In this document: positions 9,044 through 18,822 of the stretch, in pieces
Layout: each line of letters begins with the position of its first letter
Position numbering within the stretch: the stretch's first letter is position 1
Assembly: GCA_016185545.1 (NCBI GenBank)
Contig: JACPNJ010000003.1
Span: 66,567-101,596, forward strand
Source of the DNA: Candidatus Yanofskyibacteriota bacterium
GTDB lineage: Bacteria; Patescibacteriota; Minisyncoccia; 2-02-FULL-40-12; IGHO2-01-FULL-4-A
Reading direction: 5' to 3'
Length of the DNA stretch: 35,030 bases
Notes under the pieces: generated by a model
What the model was told of the DNA's origin: nothing
What the model saw: the letters and a program-made list of their open reading frames with translations, nothing else
Database searches by the model: none
Position numbers and translations under genes: made by a program

Positions 9044-9871
9044 ATGTACGACCACGCCAAATCAACCAAGTTTTTATTTACTAAAGTCGGAGCTAAAGCA
9101 ATAATAATCCGTTCGTTCCCAGAGCCGGTTGAAGCAATCCGCCCGGAGCATGACGGTTTCCTGATTGAAGCCGAACCCGACCAAAAAGTAGAGTTGGAAC
9201 TCGTTGTTACTGTCCCAAAAAACAGAAATATCACCGGAATAATCGTCCGCAGCTTCAAAGAAGACAAGCCGATCATCGTCAAAAAAAATCAAGCGGACAA
9301 AGCCAAGACCTACCGTATGTTCCGTAAAACTGTGGGGAGCCGTTTGACCCAAGATGAGACGCTGTCCACTAAACACGATGTCAACAATATCCGTTTGGTA
9401 GTCGCGGAGGGTGGCATCTTCCAGATGTGGGAAATTGCCGTTCCGACCAGAATTGTCGGCCCTGTTGCAAACTTTTTTCTCACGATCCAAAAGTTGTACC
9501 AAGCAGGAATGTACAACCTCAACGGACAAATCTACATGCCCGAACATGAATACGACGGCTATCAAAAATGGAACAGCTTGCGGGCGCTTCTCGGCAATAT
9601 GGTCAAAATAGAAACACTGCCAAAAATTAATAAGCCGTTCACGGCACAACCTATGCCGCCTAGTGCCAATGGCACCCACAAGGTGATGTTTTTCTGCCTT
9701 GCCAGCGGCACGGGCATGGCACAAACAAGCCAAGGTCCAGCTTTCATCCATTGGAAAGAACTGCCTCGCCAAGATAGATTTGCTTGCGCTACTGAAGGTC
9801 AATTGATTCACGGCGACATCATAAACAGCAACAAAGGTTTTCGGTTAACAAATATAAAAACCCTGGATTGA
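9044..9871 (+). CDS. Hypothetical protein
   Basis: 275 aa, strong RBS GAGGAGG upstream of ATG; no recognised family. Confidence 0.75.
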   Translation: MYDHAKSTKFLFTKVGAKAIIIRSFPEPVEAIRPEHDGFLIEAEPDQKVELELVVTVPKNRNITGIIVRSFKEDKPIIVKKNQADKAKTYRMFRKTVGSRLTQDETLSTKHDVNNIRLVVAEGGIFQMWEIAVPTRIVGPVANFFLTIQKLYQAGMYNLNGQIYMPEHEYDGYQKWNSLRALLGNMVKIETLPKINKPFTAQPMPPSANGTHKVMFFCLASGTGMAQTSQGPAFIHWKELPRQDRFACATEGQLIHGDIINSNKGFRLTNIKTLD

Positions 9872-9888
9872 TTTCTGTGGGAGGCAAA

Positions 9889-10545
9889 ATGCGGAAAAGA
9901 AAAAAGCACCGCGAGTACGACCCCATACTGGACCCGCATTCTCTGGCCATCGTCAGACAGGCTGCTACAAAAAGGAAATCCGGCCTGCCTGCGCAGACAA
10001 ACAAATCATTGGATCCAACCCGTGTTTTTCACATCGCCACAATAAATCAACCAGTTTCAAAACCAGCCAGCAGTGCGGTTCTCATAATTCCAAGATTTGA
10101 ATCTAAAACCCTGAATGAACCTGAACGAATAGTAATTATTAAGGATTACGAAAAATCAACTCTCGGTTTCCCATTTGGTGGAATTGAGACAGGAAACAAC
10201 GGTTTTATTGACATTGACAGAACACAGGCAGCCAGACGAGAAATCCTTGAGGAAATTTTTAACATTCCGCAAGAAGAATTCTCTGAAGAAAAGGCCGCAA
10301 TACTGGGCGTTGTCATCACAGAACAAGATTTTATCGGAACAATACGGAAAACACACAATCATATCATACACGTGTGTTCTTTAATTCTACCAGCCAGCGC
10401 GCGACCCAAACTTAAACCCGGAAAAGAGCAACAGGCCGTTTTGGCAGTCAAACCATCCAAGATTGATGAATATATTGAAGAAGACATCTTTCTTGATACC
10501 CACGCCAAGGGCTGGGAAATGTACAAGCAACAGTTTAATAAATAA
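9889..10545 (+). CDS. Nudix hydrolase-like protein
   Basis: Nudix-box-like GGIETGNNGFIDIDRTQAARREILEEI; RBS GGGAGG before ATG 9889 (ORF track starts at TTG 9868). Confidence 0.8.
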   Translation: MRKRKKHREYDPILDPHSLAIVRQAATKRKSGLPAQTNKSLDPTRVFHIATINQPVSKPASSAVLIIPRFESKTLNEPERIVIIKDYEKSTLGFPFGGIETGNNGFIDIDRTQAARREILEEIFNIPQEEFSEEKAAILGVVITEQDFIGTIRKTHNHIIHVCSLILPASARPKLKPGKEQQAVLAVKPSKIDEYIEEDIFLDTHAKGWEMYKQQFNK

Positions 10546-10553
10546 TGTGACGG

Positions 10554-10578
10554 GGCGATCCGAGAGGACCGCCTTTTA
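10554..10578 (+). terminator. Rho-independent terminator
   Basis: GGCGATCCGAGAGGACCGCCTTTTATTT. Confidence 0.7.
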
Positions 10579-10687
10579 TTTGATTAAAACTCAAATTTCA
10601 AAGCTCAAATGACAAATGGTTTTGGGTTTCTCCTAATAATGTAAAAGCCCCACACCTTTCGGCACAGGGCTGGTAATAAGAAATCAA

Positions 10688-12124
10688 TCAGAGTGAAACA
10701 ATGGTGTTCCGTTCGCCGTACATAATTTGCCGGCTGAACGGCATAAAGAGATTGGCCGCAATGGCTTTGTTCTCTTGAACGCCGTGCGTCAGCACAATAC
10801 GGTCAAGTGGTTTGCCGTGCCGGCAATTAACGATATCCTGCAAAAATTCAGAAGTTTTTTCCATGGGACTGTGGGCGCTCAAAGCGAAGTGGCTGATGCT
10901 AGCCCTGACGGGAAAATGCCTTGGCTTATCTTCTCCCATTTTCAGCTTCACGCGGCATTCGCTATGCTCATCATCCCGTTCCATTTTCTTGCTTAGCTCC
11001 ACCAGTTTGTGGCCGTTAGAACGCGGGTCAAGCCAGGAGGTGAAATAAAAATCAAAGTTCTTGTGCGATATTCCGGCTTCAAGATAGGCAACGATTGGAC
11101 CGAAATCGCCCATCCCGCCGGTTGTTGCCACTACGCATGGCTCCGAACTGCGAATGAGATGCTCGCGGTGCTTGGCGCTTTCAACGGGCATAATACCGCT
11201 ACCCTCGCCAAGCTTAGGCAAACGGTTATCCCGCTCCGTCCACCGGTTCTCCTGAAAAATCCGGTAGATCTCACGGCCAATACCGTCAATATAGACGCGA
11301 ATCCCCGCCTTTGCAAGCCAAACACCAACGTTCTGGATACGGCCGGTACCAAAGGCGGCAATTATCACTTTGCGGTTGTTGTCGAGACCTTCACGGACTT
11401 TTTCAATAAGCCGCGTAACCTCTTCATCAATAGTCGGCTTTGATTTTGAACCATTAGTCGATGCCGCGCCATAAGTCAGGTCGGTGCCCCAAATCTCATC
11501 GGGTATCCATTCAGTGGGCCAGCTCTGGGATGGCAGTAACGATGCTTGCGTAACCGGCTGGTTGTGCCAGCACTCGTCGCTTGTGAAGTATCCCTTTCTG
11601 CCGGAAGCAAGCGGAATCACAATCCCGCCGTTTCCAGGAATATGGCCTCGTTGGGCAATGTATACCTTCAGTCCCGGCAGAATCTCGCATTCGCCAGGCG
11701 CTGGAATCACAGCTAGCCGACTGATAGCGTCAGCCGCGTCAAATATATTGTATTGGGGATGGTTTTTAAGGCCATCGTTTAAAACTATTGGCACAATATT
11801 GACAGTCTGTGGACTGCAATAGATTTTGGCTTCGGGTTCAAGATAACCGCCGGCGCAAAGCGCGCCGATGGAACCGATGTGGTCAACGTGGGCATGGGTC
11901 AGGAAAACCGCGTCAATCTTCTTGCCTCCCCGAAGAAGCGAGAAGTCCGGGGTGGGTCCGATTCCGCCCATTCCCAGTTCGTCTTCCCTGACAAACTCCA
12001 TCCCGCAATCAACCATAATTCTGTAAAGCCGTCCTCCGGCCATGGTATCAACTGTCGCGCATTGCTGTCCGAGAGAACCGGACCGCGTAGACCCGCCGTG
12101 AATCATTAATCGTTCCGTTTCCAC
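10688..12124 (-). CDS. MBL-fold / beta-CASP-like hydrolase (RNase J/YSH1-like)
   Basis: LTHAHVDHIGSIGALCAGGY, C-terminal SAHSPMEKTSEFL...DRIVLTHG; start taken as GTG 12124 with AGGAGG RBS (ORF track starts at 12178). Confidence 0.8.
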   Translation of the reverse strand: METERLMIHGGSTRSGSLGQQCATVDTMAGGRLYRIMVDCGMEFVREDELGMGGIGPTPDFSLLRGGKKIDAVFLTHAHVDHIGSIGALCAGGYLEPEAKIYCSPQTVNIVPIVLNDGLKNHPQYNIFDAADAISRLAVIPAPGECEILPGLKVYIAQRGHIPGNGGIVIPLASGRKGYFTSDECWHNQPVTQASLLPSQSWPTEWIPDEIWGTDLTYGAASTNGSKSKPTIDEEVTRLIEKVREGLDNNRKVIIAAFGTGRIQNVGVWLAKAGIRVYIDGIGREIYRIFQENRWTERDNRLPKLGEGSGIMPVESAKHREHLIRSSEPCVVATTGGMGDFGPIVAYLEAGISHKNFDFYFTSWLDPRSNGHKLVELSKKMERDDEHSECRVKLKMGEDKPRHFPVRASISHFALSAHSPMEKTSEFLQDIVNCRHGKPLDRIVLTHGVQENKAIAANLFMPFSRQIMYGERNTIVSL

Positions 12125-12232
12125 AATTCCTCCTCGTTTTTTATGTATAAAGTTTTGTGAAGGTTCAAAGGAAAACAACCCATACTAGTTGCTTTCCTTA
12201 AAACCCGCATTTATTACATTTTATCGTACCCC

Positions 12233-12261
12233 TTGACACAAGTCAAGCGGTTTGCTATACT
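12233..12261 (+). promoter_or_regulatory. Sigma70-like promoter
   Basis: TTGACA - 17 nt - TATACT upstream of 12330 CDS. Confidence 0.75.
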
Positions 12262-12329
12262 TGAGTTGGATGATGAGAGGGCCACACGTGAGCCCTACTC
12301 ACTCATATCTTTCACAAAAGGAGCCAGAA

Positions 12330-13448
12330 ATGGCAAAAACACAACAAGGGCAGCCGGCGGCCCAGAAGCCGGCAACAGAACACGAGTCCGCGTTCCTGAA
12401 GTCAAACGCGGTTCTCATCAACGAAACCGCCAAAATCTACGGGCTGGCCGACAAAGCCACACCCGAAGATAAGGCCAAGGTCCGAGAGGGTTGGAAGGCA
12501 GCGCTCAAGGACGGCGATGGCTGGCGCATCATCAAGAATCACTTTGGGATGTGCGTCATTCTGCACGGGTTTGAAGGTCGCCTCTTTGAGGCGATCTACG
12601 ACAGTCACCTGGCCAAGCAAACCGGACGTTTTGCTGAAGCGATGCGGAATGTAGCACGGCTTGTCGACTTCAGAGTCGACAAGTTCGCTCCGTTCGTCGC
12701 AGAACAACTCGTAGACGCGTTCTATGAGAAGTTCGGAAACAGCAGCAGAACATCCGCTGCCGGCGATCTGCTTGCAGCGATGCAGCAGACCGAATTGTCA
12801 TGGAACCCGGACGTCCAGACACTGGAGTACTGGGTAGAATCGTCAGCTCGCCGGAGTGCTAACCGCACCGAGCGGTCTGCTAAAACGCAGACCGCCATTA
12901 CCGAGGCCCTCAATGAGGGCGAAGGGGTGGGCGGGGTGGGCAGTGAACTAACCGAACCTACCGAACCCGAGCCCAAGCCCGAGCCGCGGGTGGAGCTGAC
13001 ATCCAAGCTGGAGGCGGCCAGGGCCCGAAAGGTCAAGGCCGTGGAGAGCGAGGACTTCGCCGCTGCCAAAGCAGCGAAGGATGAGATTGTTCAGCTCGAG
13101 AGCGAGCTGGCAACCCTCGATCAGCCCAAAATGGAAGCAATCTTTCCCACCACCGCTCCCGCTTACGCTCCTGTTCCTGTTGCCGCCGTTCCCGCTACCA
13201 CCCCGACACCGGCTTCCGCGCCGACCGTCACCGCCCAGCCCGCGCCGGCTTCCACCGGCAACGGCGAAGCCACTTTCTTGACCGCTATTGAAGCGTTCAA
13301 GAAGGAGGTCCGCGACACCAAGCCCTCTGCCAAGCTTTCGAAGGAGCTCAAGGCTGGGTTCCTCAACACAGCCGACAAGTTCTTCGCCGAAGGTAATGTT
13401 TCGGGTCTGGAACCGATGCGGTCCCGCTTCCGGAGTCTCCTGACGTAG
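12330..13448 (+). CDS. Hypothetical protein with UVR-like helix motif and Pro/Ala-rich linker
   Basis: RBS AAAGGAG, ATG 12330; SKLEAARARKVKAVESEDFAAAKAAKDEIVQLESEL resembles UVR motif; TTAPAYAPVPVAAVPATTPTPASAPTVTAQPAPAS linker. Confidence 0.75.
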   Translation: MAKTQQGQPAAQKPATEHESAFLKSNAVLINETAKIYGLADKATPEDKAKVREGWKAALKDGDGWRIIKNHFGMCVILHGFEGRLFEAIYDSHLAKQTGRFAEAMRNVARLVDFRVDKFAPFVAEQLVDAFYEKFGNSSRTSAAGDLLAAMQQTELSWNPDVQTLEYWVESSARRSANRTERSAKTQTAITEALNEGEGVGGVGSELTEPTEPEPKPEPRVELTSKLEAARARKVKAVESEDFAAAKAAKDEIVQLESELATLDQPKMEAIFPTTAPAYAPVPVAAVPATTPTPASAPTVTAQPAPASTGNGEATFLTAIEAFKKEVRDTKPSAKLSKELKAGFLNTADKFFAEGNVSGLEPMRSRFRSLLT

Positions 13449-13473
13449 CTTTAGTAAGTCAGGAGCTCTCTCG

Positions 13474-13510
13474 TGATGGACGGTTGGGAACCGTCCATCA
13501 CACTTTTTCT
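13474..13510 (+). terminator. Rho-independent terminator
   Basis: GTGATGGACGGTTGGGAACCGTCCATCACACTTTTTC. Confidence 0.85.
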
Positions 13511-13581
13511 CAAGTTCTTTATTTGTTATTTACCGACTCACACGCAAGTGTGGGTTTTTTTATTGTTTCTCCGCAAGAATA

Positions 13582-13748
13582 CCCGGCACTTTCTGCAGAA
13601 AGTGCCGGGATGAATTGCGGCTAAGAAACAATAACCCCGCCCTTTCTGGTGTCATGGTGTGACCAAAGAAAACCAGAGCCGCAGGCGAGTCATGAGACAA
13701 CTGAATTGCTAAATTGGCTGTGACCCCAGATGGGGCGGGGTATTTTTC
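13582..13748 (+). ncRNA. Candidate structured RNA / attenuator-like region (unidentified)
   Basis: 28-bp perfect palindrome CCCGGCACTTTCTGCAGAAAGTGCCGGG, then ACCCCGCCC...GGGCGGGGT closing stem ending in ATTTTT, with internal CTGGT/ACCAG and potential TGCGGCT/AGCCGCA pairing. Confidence 0.45.
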
Positions 13749-13780
13749 AAGATACCGCGTAGCAAGCCGCGCGGAAATGC

Positions 13781-13809
13781 TTGACTTAATTAATTAGATA
13801 CTATATAAT
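13781..13809 (+). promoter_or_regulatory. Sigma70-like promoter for the 13873-16813 gene pair
   Basis: TTGACT - 17 nt - TATAAT. Confidence 0.8.
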
Positions 13810-13872
13810 TAAACCATCCGCACCTTTACAACCGACTTTACAACAGAACAAGGAGAAAGCTATGATTGGGAC

Positions 13873-14988
13873 ATGGAACAACCACAACCAAATCCAACAA
13901 AAGAAAGGAGAAAGGAAATGGAGACAGGGAGGAAAATGGAAAATAAGAAGCTAGACCAAGACGCTTTAGAGCGGCAGGGCGCTAGGCTTTACAAAAAATA
14001 CGCCAAGGCCGGCCAAGAAATTCCGACTGCTGAAGCAGAAGCATTTCAACAATTGGTCAAGATATCGCTAACCGACTTGATACCAATTGATGGGGTTGAT
14101 TATCGGGAAAACGACAGACATCGGAAACAATGGACCATAAAAACTAACGAAGGCGAGTTCATAAAGGACGACCGAAGGTTTAAATATTTCCGCCAAGATG
14201 TTGGAGTGGAGGCTCTCTTGGGTAAGTACAAGATGGCCGGCCAAGATATCGGCGCGGAGATTTTCCGTTTATTTTTTGGCGACGGAGATGCCCAAATCTT
14301 TCAAGATGTTTCTTTTTTGACCAAAGAAACTGGCTATCCGTTAAACCGCTACTCGTTAACTGACATGAAAAACGTTTATTTTTTTACCGCCAACAAAGTT
14401 GAGCTTGGTGAAACGTTTTCCATCGACGCACGAAAAGCACTTTCAAGACTCGGGTCTTTTCTCAAGGCCATGGGCACTAACGCCGATAAGGAACAGATTT
14501 TTATTGAGGAGACCGTATTAAATCAGGTCAATCTTCAAAAAGAACTAGAGCAAAGACTTGGCAAAGGGCTTACTCCCGATGAGGTAAGAGTAGAAACAGC
14601 GGCCAACCAAAAAGAACTAGGTCGTCTATGGGCAGGATTCAAGGTTGCTTCTTTAGAGCAAGCGCCTGACTTGGTTAGGCGAATACTGAATTTATCCGCC
14701 GAGAATGCCACTCTCAAACAATTTGAAGAATCCGGTGTGCCGGGAATGTTTTTTCCCACCGTACCGCCCGACATGTTTGCCAACCGGACAAGGGCTGGGG
14801 CATATCAGAGGATGGCAACGGAAAGATTGCAACGAGTTGAAGGTCTTCCGCCCGACAGCTTTGAAGCGCAAGAACTGACCAAGCGGGCAAAGAAATACGA
14901 ACAAACCGCCGCCCAATTGTGGCAAACAGGCATGTCTGCGCAGTCAGACCAGCAATCCCCCTCCGAACAGGAGGTGGCCCATGACTAA
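13873..14988 (+). CDS. Hypothetical protein
   Basis: 371-aa ORF; alternative start ATG 13918 with AAAGGAG RBS; overlaps next ORF by 8 nt. Confidence 0.75.
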   Translation: MEQPQPNPTKERRKEMETGRKMENKKLDQDALERQGARLYKKYAKAGQEIPTAEAEAFQQLVKISLTDLIPIDGVDYRENDRHRKQWTIKTNEGEFIKDDRRFKYFRQDVGVEALLGKYKMAGQDIGAEIFRLFFGDGDAQIFQDVSFLTKETGYPLNRYSLTDMKNVYFFTANKVELGETFSIDARKALSRLGSFLKAMGTNADKEQIFIEETVLNQVNLQKELEQRLGKGLTPDEVRVETAANQKELGRLWAGFKVASLEQAPDLVRRILNLSAENATLKQFEESGVPGMFFPTVPPDMFANRTRAGAYQRMATERLQRVEGLPPDSFEAQELTKRAKKYEQTAAQLWQTGMSAQSDQQSPSEQEVAHD

Positions 14989-16813
14989 CCAGACCATCAT
15001 GATCATGCAAGAAAAACCCAAAACAATTGACGCCGGACGCAAAAAAGAACTTAAAAAGGCAGCGTTGAAAACAACCCATGGCGGCCGTCTGGAAACACCA
15101 AAACCAGATAAGCAACGGGATGTTGCCTTCTTTGAAAATATGATCGCGGAATCCTCAACTCTAGAAGAATCTCGCGAGTTATATCAAAAACTCGGCCGAG
15201 ATCTTATTCCTGAGGAAAAATTCAATGGGCTTTTGGAGCGGCAATTCGGAGCCAAAACTCCAGAGCCAATCCAACAACCGCCGGAAAAAACACCAGTTCC
15301 GCAAATTTCAACCCAAGAACAAAAAGAAATAACTGAACCAAAAACAGAAAAAAGCCAGCCACAAAGCCAAGGCAAAGTCAAAATCGGCCAAGAAGAATAC
15401 CCGATTGAGAACTACGAGGAAACCGCCGAAGATGCGGAAATCGTTGCCTTGCGGAAAGTGCTAGCTTCTGAAATAAGCAAGCTGGACAAAAAACTTGCCC
15501 TTCTTGAAAAAATTGCCACCGACACGGGATCGCTTGGATTATCCGAGGATTTGAGAAAAACTCTAAGTTCTAGATTAAGCCAGCTACTGGATAAAAAACC
15601 GGGAGTTGGCGAGAAAACAATTCCTGAAAAGGACAAGACGATCGCCGAAACCATTGAGTCTATTGTGCTTGATAGCGAAGAGCCAACAGTTGACCCGGAC
15701 TTGAAAAAAATCTATCAGGCCAAAGATAAAAGAAAGGCGCTTGACCAGTGCCGGGATGAAACTTGGCGCAAACTACTGACTCTACAACAGATTGACTCCG
15801 GCCACGACCCCGTTTATGAATTGGGCCGCGCCTATGAAAGCGGAGAAATATCTGACGCTGACCATACCAGAATCACGGAAGAAAAAGAGTTAGAAAAATC
15901 GTTCCCCGACGAAACTGTGCTGGAGGAAAAGCCAGCAGATGATTTAGCTGACGAAACACCCGACCTCTACGGCTTCATGGAAAAAACGATCCAAGAGCAA
16001 GCCCAAGAAAGGGCGCGCCAGCAAGCAGAGAGGAAAAGGCAGCGGACCGCCACGCCTACCGATGAGGCGGAGCTGACGGCCAGAACCAAAATGCGCCGGA
16101 TGGCAAGAATGCGCAGAGATGGCGTGAGTGAAGAAGAAGCGGGGACACTCGAGGCCGTCGAAGCCGAATTCAAACCAACTCCGGAGATGTTCGCCGTTTC
16201 CAAGGAAATAAACAAAACCAGAAAAATTGCCACCGAGCGGTTGCACAGCGTTCAGTCACTCGAGCAACTGGACGAAACATCTTTGCGCACCTTGGAAGAT
16301 TTGAACTTCACTTTCCGGCATCTGGAAAGCATGCGCGTAACTCTGCGGCAAATGGAAACTCTAGCCAGAGAGGAATTTGAAAATCAAAAAGAAGAGGCAA
16401 GGAAACTATTGGGTCGCGCTACCGATCACTTCTTCGAAATGAAGCCGTGGCCGAATGCCATGGGGAGTAAGTTGCGAGACGCTCTCCAAAAAATATTGTC
16501 CATCTCCATCAAAGAAAAAGTAACAAAGACCAAGCATGCGAAAGGCCGCGGCAAGAAAGCTGCCGCCGCCGCGCTTGAACAATTTACCGAAAGGATAGCC
16601 AAGGTTTACGCCGAAGGCTTAATTTCAGAAAATGAATTCATGGCCAAGAAACGGCTGACAGATTCTCTGACCAAATCCGCTAGTCCTTTGGGGGATTTGG
16701 ATACCGCTTTCGCTGAGGGTGTGCTGGAAGACGTACTAACCGAAGAAGAATATTTCGCGCTCCGCAAAGGCCTGATATCTTCCTCGGCTAAATCCCATAA
16801 ATCCCAATCTTAA
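14981..16813 (+). CDS. Hypothetical large charged, coiled-coil-rich protein
   Basis: 610-aa ORF; Glu/Lys/Gln-rich, helical; translational overlap with upstream ORF (ATGACTAA). Confidence 0.75.
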   Translation: MTNQTIMIMQEKPKTIDAGRKKELKKAALKTTHGGRLETPKPDKQRDVAFFENMIAESSTLEESRELYQKLGRDLIPEEKFNGLLERQFGAKTPEPIQQPPEKTPVPQISTQEQKEITEPKTEKSQPQSQGKVKIGQEEYPIENYEETAEDAEIVALRKVLASEISKLDKKLALLEKIATDTGSLGLSEDLRKTLSSRLSQLLDKKPGVGEKTIPEKDKTIAETIESIVLDSEEPTVDPDLKKIYQAKDKRKALDQCRDETWRKLLTLQQIDSGHDPVYELGRAYESGEISDADHTRITEEKELEKSFPDETVLEEKPADDLADETPDLYGFMEKTIQEQAQERARQQAERKRQRTATPTDEAELTARTKMRRMARMRRDGVSEEEAGTLEAVEAEFKPTPEMFAVSKEINKTRKIATERLHSVQSLEQLDETSLRTLEDLNFTFRHLESMRVTLRQMETLAREEFENQKEEARKLLGRATDHFFEMKPWPNAMGSKLRDALQKILSISIKEKVTKTKHAKGRGKKAAAAALEQFTERIAKVYAEGLISENEFMAKKRLTDSLTKSASPLGDLDTAFAEGVLEDVLTEEEYFALRKGLISSSAKSHKSQS

Positions 16814-16840
16814 TTTCAATCAATTTCAATTTCACTTATT

Positions 16841-16896
16841 TACCCGGGACCAGTCTTGATTTTGCAAAGCAAAATCGGGATTCCCGGGTTTTATTA
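16841..16896. terminator. Terminator hairpin
   Basis: ACCCGGGA...GATTTTGCAAAGCAAAATC...TCCCGGGTTTTATTATTTT. Confidence 0.75.
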
Positions 16897-16946
16897 TTTT
16901 CTTGTTTTTTTATGCTTTCTATGTTAATTTGTACACCATGATGTAT

Positions 16947-16970
16947 CCCGTTAGAAGTCGTCCTAACGGG
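16947..16970. repeat. Minimal copy of the CCCGTTAG palindrome upstream of ftsH
   Basis: CCCGTTAGAAGTCGTCCTAACGGG. Confidence 0.8.
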
Positions 16971-16998
16971 TTCGCAGCCATAATCAGCAAATAATCTG

Positions 16999-18822
16999 AT
17001 GAAATCCTTAATTAAATATATCGTCATTGTCTTTTTGATACTCCTGGTTATCTCGGGGTTTACGGCGCTGGTACGCTCGCCTTTCGCGCAGGATAAAAAC
17101 GAGGTTTCACTGACCACACTGGTTAATCAGATAAATCAGGCGGAGGTCAAAGAACTAATAGTTAGCGGAGAAAAATTGGAAATTACTCTCAAAGAAGGCG
17201 ATAAGAAAGAGATCTCTAAAAAAGAATCTAATTCGTCAATCAGCGAAACCTTGCTTAATCTTGGCGTAGATAAAGAGAAATTAGCCCTTATTAATCTTGA
17301 TGTGAAAAACGAATCGGGTTTTACGTTTTACCTGGTCAATTTTTTGCCGATTATCCTGCCGTTCCTGTTAGTTGTTTTTCTGTTTTGGTTTATGTTCCGC
17401 CAGGCACAGCGCGGAGCAATGTCCGCTCTGACATTCGGCAAAACAAAAGCACGGCTAGCCGGCGGGGAAAGCAACGGTAAAAAGAAACTGACCTTCAAAG
17501 ACGTCGCCGGTCTGATCGAAGCTAAAGAAGAAATCTCCGAGGTCGTTGAATTTTTGCGTGATCCTAAGAGATTTCAAAAACTCGGCGCTCGTATTCCCCG
17601 CGGCGTTCTGCTCGTCGGTTCCCCCGGTACCGGTAAAACACTCTTAGCCAAAGCCGTTGCTAATGAAGCCGGTGTCCCCTTTTATTTTGTTTCCGGTTCA
17701 GAATTTGTGGAAATGTTCGTAGGCGTCGGCGCAAATCGGGTGCGCGACACTTTTGAAGTGGCAAAGAAAACCGCGCCCTCAATCATTTTTATTGACGAGA
17801 TAGACGCGGTCGGACGTCATCGCGGCGCAGGATTAGGCGGCGGACATGACGAGCGTGAACAAACGCTCAACCAGATACTTGTTGAGATGGATGGTTTTGA
17901 CACTAATGACGCCGTAATCGTAGTGGCTGCTACAAACCGACCCGATATCTTAGACCCCGCCTTGCTCCGGCCAGGACGTTTTGACAGACGCATTATACTT
18001 GACGAACCGTCCATGAAAGACCGCGAAGCAATCCTCAAAATTCACGCTTTGGACAAACCGATTGCTAAGAATTCTGACTTAAAGTTAGTTGCCGAACGCA
18101 CGCCCGGATTTTCGGGTGCTGATTTGGCTAATTTACTGAACGAAGCCGCGATACTGGCGGCACGCAAAAATCAAAAAGAAATCACTCAAGAGAATCTTCT
18201 GCAGTCAATTGAAAAAGTCATGCTCGGACCAGAACGAAGGTCACACGTGTTTACCAAAAAAGAAAAAGAAATTGCCGCGTACCATGAAGCCGGCCACGCA
18301 TTAATTGCTGCTTCGCTTCCACATACTGATCCCGTACATAAAGTTTCAATCGTATCCCGTGGACGAGCCGGCGGATATACTTTGAAATTGCCGCTTGAAG
18401 ATAAGCATCTGCGTTCGCGCTCGGAGTTTGAATCGGAACTTGCGGTTTTGCTTGGCGGGTTTACTGCCGAAAAATTAATCTTCAATGAGCTAACAACTGG
18501 CGCTTCCAACGACCTTAAAGTCGCTTCTGAATTGGCGCGCAAAATGGTTACTCAATACGGAATGTCGGAAAAACTGGGACCGATAACATTCGGCGAGAGA
18601 GAAGAGTTGGTGTTTCTCGGCAAGGAATTGGGCACTGAAAAAAATTATTCCAACGAGATTGCTTTTCAGATAGACAGCGAGGTCAAAAATTTCATTTCCA
18701 AAGCGCTTAAAAAGGCACGCGAGGTGCTTATTAAAAAAATGGTAGTTTTGGAAAAAATCGCACAAGAACTTATCGTCAAGGAAACTCTGGAACAAAAAGA
18801 GTTCTACGCGCTGGTTAAATAA
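16999..18822 (+). CDS. ftsH: ATP-dependent zinc metalloprotease FtsH
   Basis: Two N-terminal TMs, Walker [30 protein letters not shown] metalloprotease motif. Confidence 0.98.
   Translation: MKSLIKYIVIVFLILLVISGFTALVRSPFAQDKNEVSLTTLVNQINQAEVKELIVSGEKLEITLKEGDKKEISKKESNSSISETLLNLGVDKEKLALINLDVKNESGFTFYLVNFLPIILPFLLVVFLFWFMFRQAQRGAMSALTFGKTKARLAGGESNGKKKLTFKDVAGLIEAKEEISEVVEFLRDPKRFQKLGARIPRGVLLVGSPGTGKTLLAKAVANEAGVPFYFVSGSEFVEMFVGVGANRVRDTFEVAKKTAPSIIFIDEIDAVGRHRGAGLGGGHDEREQTLNQILVEMDGFDTNDAVIVVAATNRPDILDPALLRPGRFDRRIILDEPSMKDREAILKIHALDKPIAKNSDLKLVAERTPGFSGADLANLLNEAAILAARKNQKEITQENLLQSIEKVMLGPERRSHVFTKKEKEIAAYHEAGHALIAASLPHTDPVHKVSIVSRGRAGGYTLKLPLEDKHLRSRSEFESELAVLLGGFTAEKLIFNELTTGASNDLKVASELARKMVTQYGMSEKLGPITFGEREELVFLGKELGTEKNYSNEIAFQIDSEVKNFISKALKKAREVLIKKMVVLEKIAQELIVKETLEQKEFYALVK

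Noticed and set aside
9074-9811. 245-aa minus-strand ORF opposite the 9044 gene
   Set aside because: The plus-strand gene has promoter, RBS and coupling to the Nudix gene; the antisense ORF looks like a shadow frame.
10727-12109. Multiple plus-strand ORFs opposite the beta-CASP protein
   Set aside because: Shadow ORFs over a recognisable minus-strand enzyme.
12402-13378. Minus-strand and alternate-frame ORFs over the 12330 gene
   Set aside because: High GC and low-complexity sequence creates long spurious frames; 12330 frame has promoter and RBS.
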